Below, one piece after another: positions 7,081 through 16,089 of a DNA stretch of 18,233 nucleotides. The notes below the pieces were generated by a model, which saw only the letters and a list, made by a program, of their open reading frames with translations, had not been told where the DNA came from and ran no database searches. A program made the position numbers and the translations under genes. Source of the stretch: Alphaproteobacteria bacterium (GTDB taxonomy: Bacteria > Pseudomonadota > Alphaproteobacteria > Geminicoccales > Geminicoccaceae); the NCBI GenBank assembly GCA_026984595.1, contig JALSRW010000117.1, forward strand, positions 1 through 18,233. Reading direction: 5' to 3'. How positions within the stretch are numbered: the stretch's first letter is position 1; every line of letters begins with the position of its first letter.

Positions 7081-8487
7081 TCAGCCCTTCGCCGGCGCGC
7101 TTTCCGCTGCTTCCTCTGCGGCCGCCGCCTCGGCGGCGGCCTTGGCTCCCGCCACGGCGTCCTCCTCGTCCTCGGGTTCCTGGAACAGCTCGTCCACGCT
7201 CACCTTCTCGTCGCGGATCTTGGCCAGTTCGAAAATGAAATCGACGACCTTGTCCTCGAACAGGGGAGCGCGAAGCTGCTCCAGTGCCCCGGGATTGTTG
7301 CGGAAGAAGTCGAACACCTCGCGTTCCCGACCCGGATAGCGCTGGGCTTCCCGGACCATGGCCTGCCGCAGCTCGTCCGCTTCGACCTTGATGTGGTTCT
7401 CGTTGCCGATCTCGGAAAGGATCAGTCCGAGACGGACCCGACGTTCGGCGATGCTGCGGTATTCCTCCCGGAGTTCTTCCTCGCTCTTGCCCATCTCCTC
7501 GAAGCTGGTGCCGGAGCGCTCCATCTCCTCGGTGAGCTGCTTCCAGATGGCTTCGAACTCGAGGTCGACCATCCCCTGGGGCACCTCGAACCGGTAGGTC
7601 TCGGCCAGATGATCGAGGAGCTGGCGCTTCATCTTCTCCCGCGCCCGCTGCTTGTACTCCTGCTCGAGGCGCTCGCGGATCGCCTTCTCCAGCTCCTCCA
7701 GCTTCTCGAAGCCGTAGGCTTTGGCCAGCTCGTCATCGATGGCCACCGGCTCGGGCGCCCGGACTTCCTTCACCGTGCCCTCGAAAACGAGCTGCTTGCC
7801 GGCGAGATCCTTGTTGGGATGGTCCTCGGGCACGGTGAGTTCGAGGCGGAAGCTGTCGCCCGGCTTCTTGCCGATCAGCCCCTCCTCGAAGCCGGGCAGC
7901 ATGCTGCCCGAGCCGATCACCACCGGCAGATCGGTGGCCGAACCGCCTTCGAAGGTCTCGCCTTCGCGATACCCGGTGAAGTCGATCACCACCTGGTCGC
8001 CTTCCTGCGCCGGGCGCGGCTCTTCGGGCGCCTCGTACTGCTGCTGTGCCTTGGCCAGGTTCTCCAGCGACCGACGGACCCGCTCCTCGTCGATCTCGGC
8101 GGTGTAACGCACGAGCTCGACGGCCGACAGATCGATCTCCGGAACCTCGGGGAGCACCTCGAGATCGACGCTGAACTCGAGATCCTTGCCCTCGTCGAAG
8201 GAAGTGACCTCGACCTTGGGGCGCAGCGCCGGCTTCAGCTCGTGATCGGCCAGCACCTTGCGCGAGCCCTCCTCGACCACCTGCTCCAGGATCTCGCCCA
8301 GCACCGAGGGGCCGTAGCGCTTGCGCAGCAGCCCCAAGGGCACCTTGCCCGGGCGGAAGCCCGGAAGTCGCACCGTCTTGGCGAGCTCGGCCAGGCGCTT
8401 TTGGACCCGCTCCTCGATCTCCGCGGCATCGTAGGTGACCTTGTAGCCCCGCTTCAGGCCCTCCTGGGCGACTTCCTTGATTTCCAT
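7081..8487 (-). CDS. tig: Trigger factor, ribosome-associated chaperone/peptidyl-prolyl isomerase
   Basis: A 468-residue trigger factor with the three standard parts. The N-terminal ribosome-binding domain carries the signature GFRPGKVP at 43-50; the FKBP-type isomerase domain occupies about 161-245 (GDQVVIDFTGY, MLPGFEEGLIG); the rest is the C-terminal helical chaperone cradle. It binds ribosomal protein L23 at the exit tunnel and shelters nascent chains. The last 30 or so residues (from about 437) are a low-complexity Glu then Ala-rich tail, longer than the 432-residue E. coli protein. The ATG at 8487 is preceded by AGGGA. It lies 58 bases downstream of tRNA-Leu with no visible terminator, so part of its mRNA may come from tRNA processing. 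clpP and clpX follow, giving the usual folding/proteolysis block. Confidence 0.98.
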   Translation of the reverse strand: MEIKEVAQEGLKRGYKVTYDAAEIEERVQKRLAELAKTVRLPGFRPGKVPLGLLRKRYGPSVLGEILEQVVEEGSRKVLADHELKPALRPKVEVTSFDEGKDLEFSVDLEVLPEVPEIDLSAVELVRYTAEIDEERVRRSLENLAKAQQQYEAPEEPRPAQEGDQVVIDFTGYREGETFEGGSATDLPVVIGSGSMLPGFEEGLIGKKPGDSFRLELTVPEDHPNKDLAGKQLVFEGTVKEVRAPEPVAIDDELAKAYGFEKLEELEKAIRERLEQEYKQRAREKMKRQLLDHLAETYRFEVPQGMVDLEFEAIWKQLTEEMERSGTSFEEMGKSEEELREEYRSIAERRVRLGLILSEIGNENHIKVEADELRQAMVREAQRYPGREREVFDFFRNNPGALEQLRAPLFEDKVVDFIFELAKIRDEKVSVDELFQEPEDEEDAVAGAKAAAEAAAAEEAAESAPAKG

Positions 8488-8545
8488 GTCCCTGCTCTCG
8501 ATCGATATGAGGGTCCCACCGCCGCACTCCCGGCCCGCGCCACGC

Positions 8546-8630
8546 TGGTGCGGGCGGCGAGACTCGAACTCGCACGGCTCTCGCCACGGGATCCTAAATC
8601 CCGCGTGTCTACCGATTCCACCACGCCCGC
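8546..8630 (-). tRNA. tRNA-Leu (anticodon UAG)
   Basis: On the - strand the sequence folds as a type II (long variable arm) tRNA: acceptor GCGGGCG pairs with CGCCCGC, the anticodon stem CGGGA/TCCCG encloses loop TTTAGGA with anticodon TAG (bases 8594-8596 on the + strand read cta), a variable arm TGGCGAGAGCCGT follows, and the T arm is GCGAG-TTCGAGT-CTCGC. The discriminator is A, as for leucine, and the 3' CCA is encoded. It decodes CUA and, by wobble, other CUN codons. Confidence 0.97.
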
Positions 8631-8666
8631 GCCGATCCGAGGCCGCACGGCCGGCGAACCGGGCCT

Positions 8667-8696
8667 GCTATAGCGCATCGCAACGAACCGCGCCAA
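8667..8696 (-). promoter_or_regulatory. Likely promoter of tRNA-Leu (and possibly tig)
   Basis: TTGGCG (8696-8691) and TATAGC (8672-8667) on the - strand are 18 bases apart, 4/6 and 4/6 to the sigma-70 consensus, with the -10 about 37 bases before the mature tRNA 5' end. It lies in the 92-base gap after folC, where I see no clear terminator. Confidence 0.45.
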
Positions 8697-8722
8697 CGGT
8701 CTTGACCGCACGCCTCGCTGGC

Positions 8723-10015
8723 TCAGCCGTTGGCGCGCAGAACCGTGCCGGCGAGATAGAGCGAGCCGGTGATCAGGACAAGGGCCGGGCCGGACAGCCC
8801 GGTGGCGATGCGCCGCAGAGCTTCGGGGACGTCCGCCGCCGGCTGTCCCGGCATGCCGAGGGCGCTCAGCCGGTCCGCCATCTCGCCGGGATCCTGGCTG
8901 AGCGGGTCGTCGGGTACCGGCACCGTGGTGACACTGGCGGCGAGCGACGCCAGGGGCCGGGCGAAGGCCTGCACATCCTTGGTGCGCAGCATGCCCAGCA
9001 CGAGATGCACCGGCCGGCCGCGCGCCAGCTCGGGGAGGCTCCGCGCGAGGACCTTGCCGGCCGCCGGATTGTGGCCGCCATCCAGCCACAGTTCGACCTC
9101 CTCCGGCAGCAGTCGAGCAAGGGCGCCGCCGGCGAGACGCTGCAACCGGGCCGGCCAGCGGGCGGCACGCAGCCCGGCGGCGATGGCCGCAGGCGAGGGA
9201 GCCAGATCGCCGAGCGCGCGGGCGGCGGCGATGGCCAGCCCGGCATTGTCGAGCTGGTGTTCTCCGACCAGCGCCGGTCGGGGCAGGGAAAGGCGGATGT
9301 CCTCCTTAAGGAACAGCATCCCCTCGGCGGTCGGCCGCACCCGCCAGTCCACTCCCGCCCGCTGCAGCGGGGCGCCGAGCGCATGGGCGCGGGCGTGCAG
9401 CACGGCCCGGGCGGGAGCCGGCTGCGGTCCGCTCAGCAGGGGCACGCCGGGTTTGACGATGCCCGCCTTCTCGGCGGCGATGGCGGCCAGAGTGCGGCCG
9501 AGATGGGCCTCGTGGTCGAGGGAGATGGGGCTCATCAGGGTGAGCCGCGGCCGCGGCACCACATTGGTCGCATCGAGCCTGCCGCCGAGGCCGGTCTCCA
9601 GCAGCAGCAGATCGGCGGGGACCCGCGAAAAGGCCAGAAACGCCGCGGCCGTGGTGATCTCGAAGAAGGTGATCGGGCCGCCGTCGTTGGCGCGCTCGCA
9701 TTCGTCGAGCACATCGGCCAGGAAACCCTCCTCGATCGGCTGCCCGCCCAGGAGAATGCGCTCGTTGAAACGCACCAGATGGGGCGAGATGTACCGATGC
9801 ACGCGGCGGCCATCGGCGGTCAGCATGGCGTCCAGCATGGCCAGCGTGCTGCCCTTGCCGTTGGTACCGGCGATATGCACCACCGGTGGCAGGCGGCGCT
9901 CGGGATGGCCGAGACGGGCCAGCAGCTCGCGGATGCGGCCCAGCGAAAGATCGATGCTCTTGGGATGCAGTGCCTGCAGCCGAGCGAGGATCAGCTCGCT
10001 CGTGAAGCTAGTCAT
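8723..10015 (-). CDS. folC: Bifunctional dihydrofolate synthase / folylpolyglutamate synthase
   Basis: A 430-residue Mur-ligase-type enzyme, normal for FolC. The P-loop GTNGKGST is at 50-57, the second ATP/folate region SLDHEAHLG followed by EKAGIVKPG at 166-190 (Lys183 is in the position of the carbamylated lysine), and DGGHNP at 312-317 begins the C-terminal Rossmann-like glutamate-binding domain. It adds glutamate to dihydropteroate and then extends folate polyglutamate chains, in the cytosol. In this family the last motif is usually DGAHNP; Gly replaces Ala here, a mild change. The ATG at 10015 lies inside accD, overlapping its end by 8 bases (ATGACTAG), with GAGG 6 bases upstream. An in-frame extension of 27 Arg-rich codons upstream is an artefact of overlapping accD. 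Last gene of the pyrF-trp-acc operon; accD-folC adjacency is widespread in proteobacteria. Confidence 0.96.
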   Translation of the reverse strand: MTSFTSELILARLQALHPKSIDLSLGRIRELLARLGHPERRLPPVVHIAGTNGKGSTLAMLDAMLTADGRRVHRYISPHLVRFNERILLGGQPIEEGFLADVLDECERANDGGPITFFEITTAAAFLAFSRVPADLLLLETGLGGRLDATNVVPRPRLTLMSPISLDHEAHLGRTLAAIAAEKAGIVKPGVPLLSGPQPAPARAVLHARAHALGAPLQRAGVDWRVRPTAEGMLFLKEDIRLSLPRPALVGEHQLDNAGLAIAAARALGDLAPSPAAIAAGLRAARWPARLQRLAGGALARLLPEEVELWLDGGHNPAAGKVLARSLPELARGRPVHLVLGMLRTKDVQAFARPLASLAASVTTVPVPDDPLSQDPGEMADRLSALGMPGQPAADVPEALRRIATGLSGPALVLITGSLYLAGTVLRANG

Positions 10016-10958
10016 CCGCCGCCTCGCGCAGCTCGGCCACCGGCTCCGCCGGTTCCTCGGCCAGTTCGAAGGCCGGCTCCGGCTGCGGCTCCGCATATTC
10101 GACGCGCGGCTGCATGAGGATACCGACCACCCGCTCCAGCACCGCCCGCAGCTCGAAGCGGTGCACGACCATGTCGAGCATGCCGTGCTCGAGCAGATAC
10201 TCGGCCCGCTGGAAGCCCTCGGGCAGCTTCTCGCGGATGGTCTGTTCGATCACCCGCGCGCCGGCGAAGCCGATCACCGCGCCCGGTTCGGCGATATGGA
10301 TGTCCCCGAGCATGGCGAAGGAGGCGGTCACGCCGCCGGTGGTGGGATCGGTCAGCACCACGATGTAGGGCAGCCCGGCCTCCTTGAGCTCCTGGATGGC
10401 GACCGTGGTGCGGGCCATCTGCATCAGCGAGACGGCTCCCTCCTGCATGCGTGCCCCGCCCGAGGCGGTGAACACCAGGAAGGCCGCCCGCCGACGGATC
10501 GCCTCGCGCGCGGCGCTGACGAAGCCCTCGCCGACCGCCGCCCCCATCGAGCCGCCCATGAAGGCGAAGTTCATCACCGCGCAGACCACCGGTACCTCGC
10601 CGAGCATGCCGGCGGCGGCCTCCAGCGCATCCTGTGCCTTGGTGCGCGACTGGCTCTCCTTGAGGCGGTCGGTGTAGCGCTTGATGTCGCGGAACTTGAG
10701 CGGATCGACGGGTGCCTTGGGCATCTCCAGAAGCTCGTAGCCGCCCTCGCCGAACAGGCTGCGCAGGCGGAACGCCGGATCCACCCGCATGTGATGGTTG
10801 CAATGCGGGCAGACCCTCTGGTTGGCCTCCAGATCACGGTGGAAGATCATCCGCTCGCAGGCTGGGCACTGGTTCCACAGATTCTCCGGGACTTCGACCC
10901 GGTTGCGCTCGACCAGGGCTCGGATGCGCGGACGGACGTAGTTGGTGAGCCAGTTCAC
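10008..10958 (-). CDS. accD: Acetyl-CoA carboxylase, carboxyltransferase subunit beta
   Basis: A 316-residue AccD. An N-terminal four-cysteine zinc ribbon (Cys31, Cys34, Cys50, Cys53) precedes the crotonase-fold carboxyltransferase domain with GGSMGAAVGEG at 135-145, TASGGARMQEG at 164-174 and TGGVTASFAMLGD around 207-219. With AccA it transfers carboxyl from biotinyl-AccB to acetyl-CoA, giving malonyl-CoA for fatty acid synthesis. The start is a GTG at 10958 that overlaps the trpA stop as GTGA; GGAG lies 10 bases upstream, and the resulting N-terminus MNWLTNYVRPRIR is the one typical of alphaproteobacterial AccD. The last 30 residues are a Pro/Glu/Ala-rich tail beyond the conserved domain. 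Coupling to trpA is positional; no tryptophan link is implied. Confidence 0.97.
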   Translation of the reverse strand: MNWLTNYVRPRIRALVERNRVEVPENLWNQCPACERMIFHRDLEANQRVCPHCNHHMRVDPAFRLRSLFGEGGYELLEMPKAPVDPLKFRDIKRYTDRLKESQSRTKAQDALEAAAGMLGEVPVVCAVMNFAFMGGSMGAAVGEGFVSAAREAIRRRAAFLVFTASGGARMQEGAVSLMQMARTTVAIQELKEAGLPYIVVLTDPTTGGVTASFAMLGDIHIAEPGAVIGFAGARVIEQTIREKLPEGFQRAEYLLEHGMLDMVVHRFELRAVLERVVGILMQPRVEYAEPQPEPAFELAEEPAEPVAELREAADD

Positions 10959-11781
10959 GAGCGGTGTACTCCAGCAATGGCGGCGGCCAGCGCGCGCACC
11001 TTGTCGTGGACGGCGGGCACCAGTTCCGGTGTGGCGCGGCCCTCTGCGTCGAGATGGCGGGCCACCAGTTCGACCAGGGCGGATCCCACCACCGCTGCGT
11101 CGGCATGGCGGGCGATGGCCGCCGCCTGCTGCGGCTCGCGGATGCCGAAACCGACGGCGATCGGCAGATCGGTATGGGCGCGAATCCGGTTCACCGCCTC
11201 GCCCACCTGCGTCGCCACCGGCGCCGCCGCCCCGGTGATCCCGGTGATCGAAACATAATAGAGGAAACCCGAGCCGTTGCGCAGTACCCTGGGCAGGCGG
11301 GCATCGTCGGTGGTCGGCGTCGCCAGGCGGATGAAGGCGAGATCGCGCTCGCGGGCCGGCAGGCAGAGTTCGCCGTCCTCCTCGGGCGGGAGATCGACAA
11401 TGATCAGCCCGTCCACTCCGGCGGCCTTGGCATCCTCCAGGAACTCGAGGCGGCCATAGTTCCAGATCGGGTTGTAGTATCCCATCAGCACGATCGGGGT
11501 GCGCTCGTCCCGTTCGCGGAAACGCCGTACCACCGGCAGGATGTGACGCAGCTTGGTGCCGCCCTCGAGGGCGCGCAGATTGGCGGCCTGGATGGTCGGC
11601 CCGTCGGCCATGGGATCGGAAAAGGGCATGCCGATCTCGATGATGTCGGCGCCGGCGGCCGGCAGACCGGCCAGGAGTTCGGCGAAGGTCGCCATGTCGG
11701 GATCGCCGGCCACCAGGAAGGTGACGAGACCGGCCCTGCCGCTCGCCCGCAGCTCGGCGAAGCGGGCCTCGATGCGGCCGC

Positions 11782-11785
<4 letters not shown>
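10955..11785 (-). CDS. trpA: Tryptophan synthase subunit alpha
   Basis: A 276-residue TIM-barrel protein. IEIGMPFSDPMADGP carries the two catalytic acids Glu50 and Asp61 (Glu49 and Asp60 in Salmonella). YYVSITGITGA around 176-186 and VGFGIREP around 211-218 form the indole-glycerol-phosphate phosphate site. It cleaves indole-3-glycerol phosphate to indole and glyceraldehyde 3-phosphate and channels indole to TrpB in an alpha2-beta2 complex. I choose the GTG at 11785 because it overlaps the trpB stop as GTGA, has GGGAG 7 bases before it, and gives the expected N-terminus (M)SGRIEARFAELR; the frame is open further upstream but only antiparallel to trpB sense. Its stop overlaps accD in the same way. 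Confidence 0.96.
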
Positions 11786-12992
<1,207 letters not shown>

Positions 12993-12996
<4 letters not shown>

Positions 12997-13679
12997 GTCT
13001 GTCGCTCCGCGGAGGGCACGGCCGGCCTCGCCTCGAGGCTCCGGGCAAGCTGCAGAAAGGCGCGGATCCGGTCGGGATCCTTCACTCCCGGGGCGCGCTC
13101 CACCCCCGAGGAAACATCGACGATGCGGGCACCCGTCCGCCGCACCGCCCTCTCGAGATTGGTCACCTCCAGTCCTCCGGCAAGGATCCACGGCCGTTTG
13201 CTGCGCAGATGTGCCAGCAGGCTCCAGTCGAAGGTCTCGGCATTGCCGCCCGGCAGCGCCCCGGCGCGCGGCGGCGGCGCGTCGAACAGGAACATGTCCG
13301 CCGCCGCCTCGAAAGCGGCACAGGCGTCGAGATCTTCCGCTGCAGCGACCCGCAGCGCCTTGATCACCGGCAGACCGAAGGCGGCGCGCAGGGCGGCGAC
13401 CCGCTCCGGCGTCTCGCTGCCGTGCAGTTGCAGGGAATCGAGCGGCGCCGCGGCGAGCACGGCGGCGATGGTCTCCTCCTCGGGATCGACGAACACGCCC
13501 ACGCAGTGCGGACGGCGGGGGGCGGCGGGCACCGTCGCTCTGAGCGTGGCGAAATGGTCGGGCGAGAGCGCCCGCGGCGAGGGCGGATAGAAGACGAAGC
13601 CCAAATAGGCGGCACCCTCGGCGACGGCGACCGTCACCGCCTCCGCGTCGGTCAGCCCGCAGATCTTCACCGCTACCAT
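12993..13679 (-). CDS. trpF: Phosphoribosylanthranilate isomerase
   Basis: A 228-residue TIM-barrel enzyme, usual size. The N-terminal KICGLT contains the catalytic base Cys7; the general acid is Asp133 in FLFDA; LQLHGSE (84-89) and DVSSGVE (about 188-194) form the phosphate-binding loops. It converts N-(5'-phosphoribosyl)anthranilate into CdRP, the third tryptophan step; the earlier steps (trpE, G, D, C) are not in this window. The ATG at 13679 comes one base after the pyrF stop, with GGAGG 9 bases upstream. The 70-codon extension upstream in frame is pyrF in another frame. trpF separated from trpC and joined to trpBA is the normal alphaproteobacterial arrangement. Confidence 0.97.
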
Positions 13680-13680
13680 C

Positions 13681-14394
13681 TCAGGCCGCCTCCGTCGGGC
13701 TCTGGAGGATGGCCCGCGCCGCCGCCGCCGGGTCGCTGGCCCTGGTGATCGGCCGACCGATGACGAGGAGATCGGCACCGGCGGCCAGCGCCCCCTCGGC
13801 GCTCGCGGTCCGTTTCTGGTCGTCGCCGGTGGGGGAGGTGCGGATCCCGGGCACCACCAAGAGCGGCTCCTCGCCGAAGCGGGCACGGATGGCGGTCAGC
13901 TCCCGAGGGGAGCAGACCAGACCGTCGAGGCCGGCGGCGAGGGCCGTCTCGGCGAGCCGCAAGACGTGATCCGAAACGGTGCCGGCGATTCCCATGCGCT
14001 GCAGATCGCGCTGTTCGAGACTGGTGAGGAGGGTGACCGCGAGCAGCCGCAACTCGCTCCCGCTCTCGTCGCGGCTGCGGCGGGCGGCCCGCAGCATGGC
14101 CTCGCCGCCGCTGGCATGGAGGGTGGTCATGGCCACCGGCAGGCGGCAGATGGCGCGCACCGCTCCGGCCACCGTGTTGGGAATGTCGTGCAGCTTGAGG
14201 TCGAGGAACAGCGGGAGATTCTCCGCCGCCACCGCGCGTACCCCCTCGGGGCCGTTGGCGGCGAAGAATTCGAGCCCGAGCTTGAGCCCGCCGACGGCAC
14301 CGCGGAGCCGGCGGGCCAAGACGATGGCCGCCTCGCGGTCGCTTTGGTCGAGGGCGCAGTAGATCGGGTTGCGGGGACGGTGGCTGTGAGACAA
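13681..14394 (-). CDS. pyrF: Orotidine-5'-phosphate decarboxylase
   Basis: A protein of about 237 residues. FLDLKLHDIPNT carries the D-x-K-x-x-D active site (Asp65, Lys67, Asp70 from my start); VTLLTS, VCSPRE, VPGIR and DDQKRTASAEGALAAGADLLVIGRPIT are the other family motifs. It decarboxylates OMP to UMP, the last step of pyrimidine synthesis. There is no ATG or GTG in the N-terminal region: the only usual start codon before NPIYCALDQSD is TTG at 14394, giving MSHSHRPRNPIYCALD. No clear ribosome-binding site precedes it, so the start is the weak point of this call. A promoter with extended -10 lies 30-65 bases upstream. First gene of the operon; trpF follows one base after its stop. Confidence 0.92.
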   Translation of the reverse strand: MSHSHRPRNPIYCALDQSDREAAIVLARRLRGAVGGLKLGLEFFAANGPEGVRAVAAENLPLFLDLKLHDIPNTVAGAVRAICRLPVAMTTLHASGGEAMLRAARRSRDESGSELRLLAVTLLTSLEQRDLQRMGIAGTVSDHVLRLAETALAAGLDGLVCSPRELTAIRARFGEEPLLVVPGIRTSPTGDDQKRTASAEGALAAGADLLVIGRPITRASDPAAAARAILQSPTEAA

Positions 14395-14417
14395 AGGCTT
14401 GGGCGATCCGGCTGTTT

Positions 14418-14448
14418 GCCGCTGGCAGCGGCTTATAGCAGAAGCCGC
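14418..14448 (-). repeat. Overlapping inverted repeats at the pyrF promoter
   Basis: Two perfect hairpins share their middle arm. On the - strand GCGGCTT (14448-14442) pairs with AAGCCGC (14434-14428) over a 7-base loop that contains part of the -10 box; GCCGCT (14432-14427) pairs with AGCGGC (14423-14418) over a 3-base loop. Only one can form at a time in RNA. They could be an operator, or an attenuator/terminator for read-through RNA from the reductase gene. Confidence 0.5.
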
Positions 14449-14459
14449 GGACGAGGCAA
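14432..14459 (-). promoter_or_regulatory. Likely promoter of the pyrF-trpFBA-accD-folC operon
   Basis: On the - strand TTGCCT (14459-14454), 16 bases, then TATAAG (14437-14432) preceded by TGC, which is an extended -10 (TGnTATAAT type). It lies in the 82-base gap between the reductase gene and pyrF. Transcription would start near 14425 and leave a leader of about 30 bases. Confidence 0.55.
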
Positions 14460-14476
14460 AATCGGCGGCGAGCGGG

Positions 14477-15418
14477 TCAGGCCGAGGCGGCGACCAGGGA
14501 CGCGGCCGCCAGATCCTCGACGGCCGAGCCCACCGATTTGAAGACGGTGATCTCCTCGGCACTGCCGCGGCTCGCCACCCGCCCCTGGCAGAGACCGTAA
14601 AGGTCGCCGCGGATGGCCTCCCGGGAGAGCGCGCCGCTGGCGATCGCCAGCAGGATGTCACCGGCCTCGGCGAAGGCCCCGGCCATGGTGTCCACATAGA
14701 CCCGGGCACGGCGCATCAGCACATCGTCGCTTTCGCGCATGTCCGGGCGGAAGGCGCCAACGAGGTCGACATGGGTGCCGGGACGCACCCGCTCGCCCGG
14801 TATCAGCGGCTCGCTGCTCATGGTGGCGCAGGAGATGATGTCGGCCTCGGCGATGGCCGCCATGCGGTCCTCGACGGCGCGGACATCGAAGCCTTCGCGG
14901 CCGAGCGTCTCGGCGAGCTGGCGGGCGCGGGCAGGGGTACGGTTCCAGATCATGATCCTGCGGATCGGTCGCACATGGGCATGGGCGCGGACCAGATGGG
15001 GGGCCAGCGCTCCGGCACCGACCATCAGCAGGCTGGCGGCGTCCTCGCGGGCCAGAAAGCCGGCCGCCAGGGCCGAGGCCGCCGCCGTCCGCCGCAGGGT
15101 GAGGATGGTGCCGTCGAGCAGGGCGCGCGGCGCTCCGGTGGCACCGTCGAACAGCATGTAGACCGCCTGTACGGAGGGCAGCCCCGCGGCCGTCTCGTTG
15201 CCCGGAAAGATGGTCAGGAGCTTGATCCCGATCTCGCGATCGGACCGCCATGCGGGCATCAGCAGCAGGGTGGCCGGCGGCCCGTCGGTGCGGGGGATGT
15301 CGTGATGATGGCGGACCGGCGCTTCGATTCCGGCGGCGAAGACCTCGCGCAGGGCCTCGATCAGCGCTTCCCGGGAAAGTGCGGCGTCGACCGCGGCACG
15401 ATCGAAGAAGGCGACCAT
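14477..15418 (-). CDS. Ornithine cyclodeaminase/mu-crystallin family protein, probable cyclic-imine (pyrroline-2-carboxylate type) reductase
   Basis: A 313-residue protein of the OCD/mu-crystallin fold. The Rossmann motif VGAGALAPHLVRAHAHV begins at 133, with Lys66 in GIKLLTIFPGN and the LTLRRTAAASALA stretch at 106-118 lining the substrate site; the C-terminus has TVFKSVGSAVEDLAAA. True ornithine cyclodeaminases have a D-x-G-G-D-C-P-G motif; here the place is taken by GTHVDLVGAFRPDMRE (Asp218), as in the members that reduce delta-1-pyrroline-2-carboxylate or related imines with NAD(P)H. So a reductase of cyclic imino acids (proline or hydroxyproline metabolism) is more likely than ornithine cyclisation; alanine dehydrogenase or ketimine reductase remain possible. 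The ATG at 15418 lies 9 bases after lapA, with a weak ribosome-binding site. It is not part of the usual ihfB-lapA-pyrF order. Confidence 0.8.
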   Translation of the reverse strand: MVAFFDRAAVDAALSREALIEALREVFAAGIEAPVRHHHDIPRTDGPPATLLLMPAWRSDREIGIKLLTIFPGNETAAGLPSVQAVYMLFDGATGAPRALLDGTILTLRRTAAASALAAGFLAREDAASLLMVGAGALAPHLVRAHAHVRPIRRIMIWNRTPARARQLAETLGREGFDVRAVEDRMAAIAEADIISCATMSSEPLIPGERVRPGTHVDLVGAFRPDMRESDDVLMRRARVYVDTMAGAFAEAGDILLAIASGALSREAIRGDLYGLCQGRVASRGSAEEITVFKSVGSAVEDLAAASLVAASA

Positions 15419-15427
15419 CGGCGGTGG

Positions 15428-15775
15428 TCAGCCACCCGAGGCGAGGGCGAGCTGTCTGCCGCGCGCCTGGGCGCGGGCGATCGCCTCTTCCTCCTCGCGC
15501 TCGGCGCGGATCCGGGCTTCCTCCTCGAACGCATGCAGCCGCCGCTCGAGACGGTGGCAGCGCAGCCGCAGCCGCAAAATCTCGATGCCGGCGGCGAGCG
15601 CGGTGAGCAGCACCCCGATCACCAGCCCGACCAGCAGCACCCCGTAGAGCGGCAGATCGACACTCACCGGCAGCGGCCAGAAGCGGACATCCACCGGCTG
15701 GCGGTTGGCGATGGCAAAGAGGACCACGATGGCGAGCCCGGTGAGGCCGATGAGGACACGCAGAAGACGAAGCAT
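15428..15775 (-). CDS. LapA domain (DUF1049) inner-membrane protein
   Basis: A 115-residue membrane protein. Two hydrophobic helices (about 5-23 and 42-64) flank a short loop with ANRQPVDVRFWP, the recognisable LapA pattern, followed by an Arg/Glu-rich helix to about 105 that should form a cytoplasmic coiled coil. In E. coli LapA works with LapB in lipopolysaccharide assembly and control of LpxC stability; no lapB lies next to this gene, so the same role here is inferred. The ATG at 15775 has AGGGA before it. It follows ihfB after 29 bases and precedes pyrF in many alphaproteobacteria, as here apart from the inserted reductase gene. Sure of the family, less of the function. Confidence 0.88.
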   Translation of the reverse strand: MLRLLRVLIGLTGLAIVVLFAIANRQPVDVRFWPLPVSVDLPLYGVLLVGLVIGVLLTALAAGIEILRLRLRCHRLERRLHAFEEEARIRAEREEEEAIARAQARGRQLALASGG

Positions 15776-15804
15776 GGTTCCCTATCCGACAGGCGGCGAC
15801 GCCC

Positions 15805-16089
15805 TCAGGCGTCCTGGTTCAGTCGCTCGCGCAGCTCTTTGCCCGACTTGAAGTAGGGCACGCGCTTGTCGGGAACATGCACCTCCTGGCCGGTACGGGG
15901 ATTGCGACCCGTGCGCGCGGCGCGCTGGCGCACGGAAAAGGCACCGAAGCCGCGAAGCTCGACGCGGTCCCCGCGTTCCAAGGCGGAACTGATGGTATCG
16001 AAGACGGTGGAGACGATCCGTTCCACGTCGCGCTGGTACAGATGCGGATTGGCCTCGGCGAGGCGTCTTATGAGCTCCGAGCGGGTCAT
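15805..16089 (-). CDS. ihfB: Integration host factor subunit beta
   Basis: A 94-residue HU/IHF-fold protein, the same length as E. coli IhfB. It begins MTRSELIRRLAEANPHL, as IHF-beta does, and RGFGAFSVRQRAARTGRNPRTG (46-67) is the DNA-binding arm region with the intercalating proline at 64. With IhfA (not in this window) it bends DNA sharply at specific sites and acts in nucleoid structure and transcription. The ATG at 16089 was chosen by family start; no clear Shine-Dalgarno lies before it. A five-codon frame (MTDSI) ends on the start codon with an ATGA overlap. A longer in-frame ATG 26 codons upstream is not supported. Downstream are lapA and the reductase gene. Confidence 0.95.
   Translation of the reverse strand: MTRSELIRRLAEANPHLYQRDVERIVSTVFDTISSALERGDRVELRGFGAFSVRQRAARTGRNPRTGQEVHVPDKRVPYFKSGKELRERLNQDA

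Noticed and set aside
8546..8630. tRNA-Leu as an integration site of a mobile element
   Set aside because: No partial tRNA repeat, integrase or foreign genes on either side; both flanks are core genes.
6262..8673. 803-codon open frame on the + strand opposite clpP and tig
   Set aside because: It runs antiparallel to two certain genes. Its translation is His/Leu/Gly/Asp-rich with no known domain, as expected from the complement of GC-rich codons.
8769..11258. 829-codon open frame on the + strand opposite folC, accD and trpA
   Set aside because: It spans three well-supported genes on the other strand; Ser/Arg-rich composition without domains indicates a GC shadow.
14395..14476. Trp attenuator (leader peptide with Trp codons) before the operon
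   Set aside because: No short frame with tandem Trp codons and no U-run after the hairpins; the operon starts with pyrF and not trpE.
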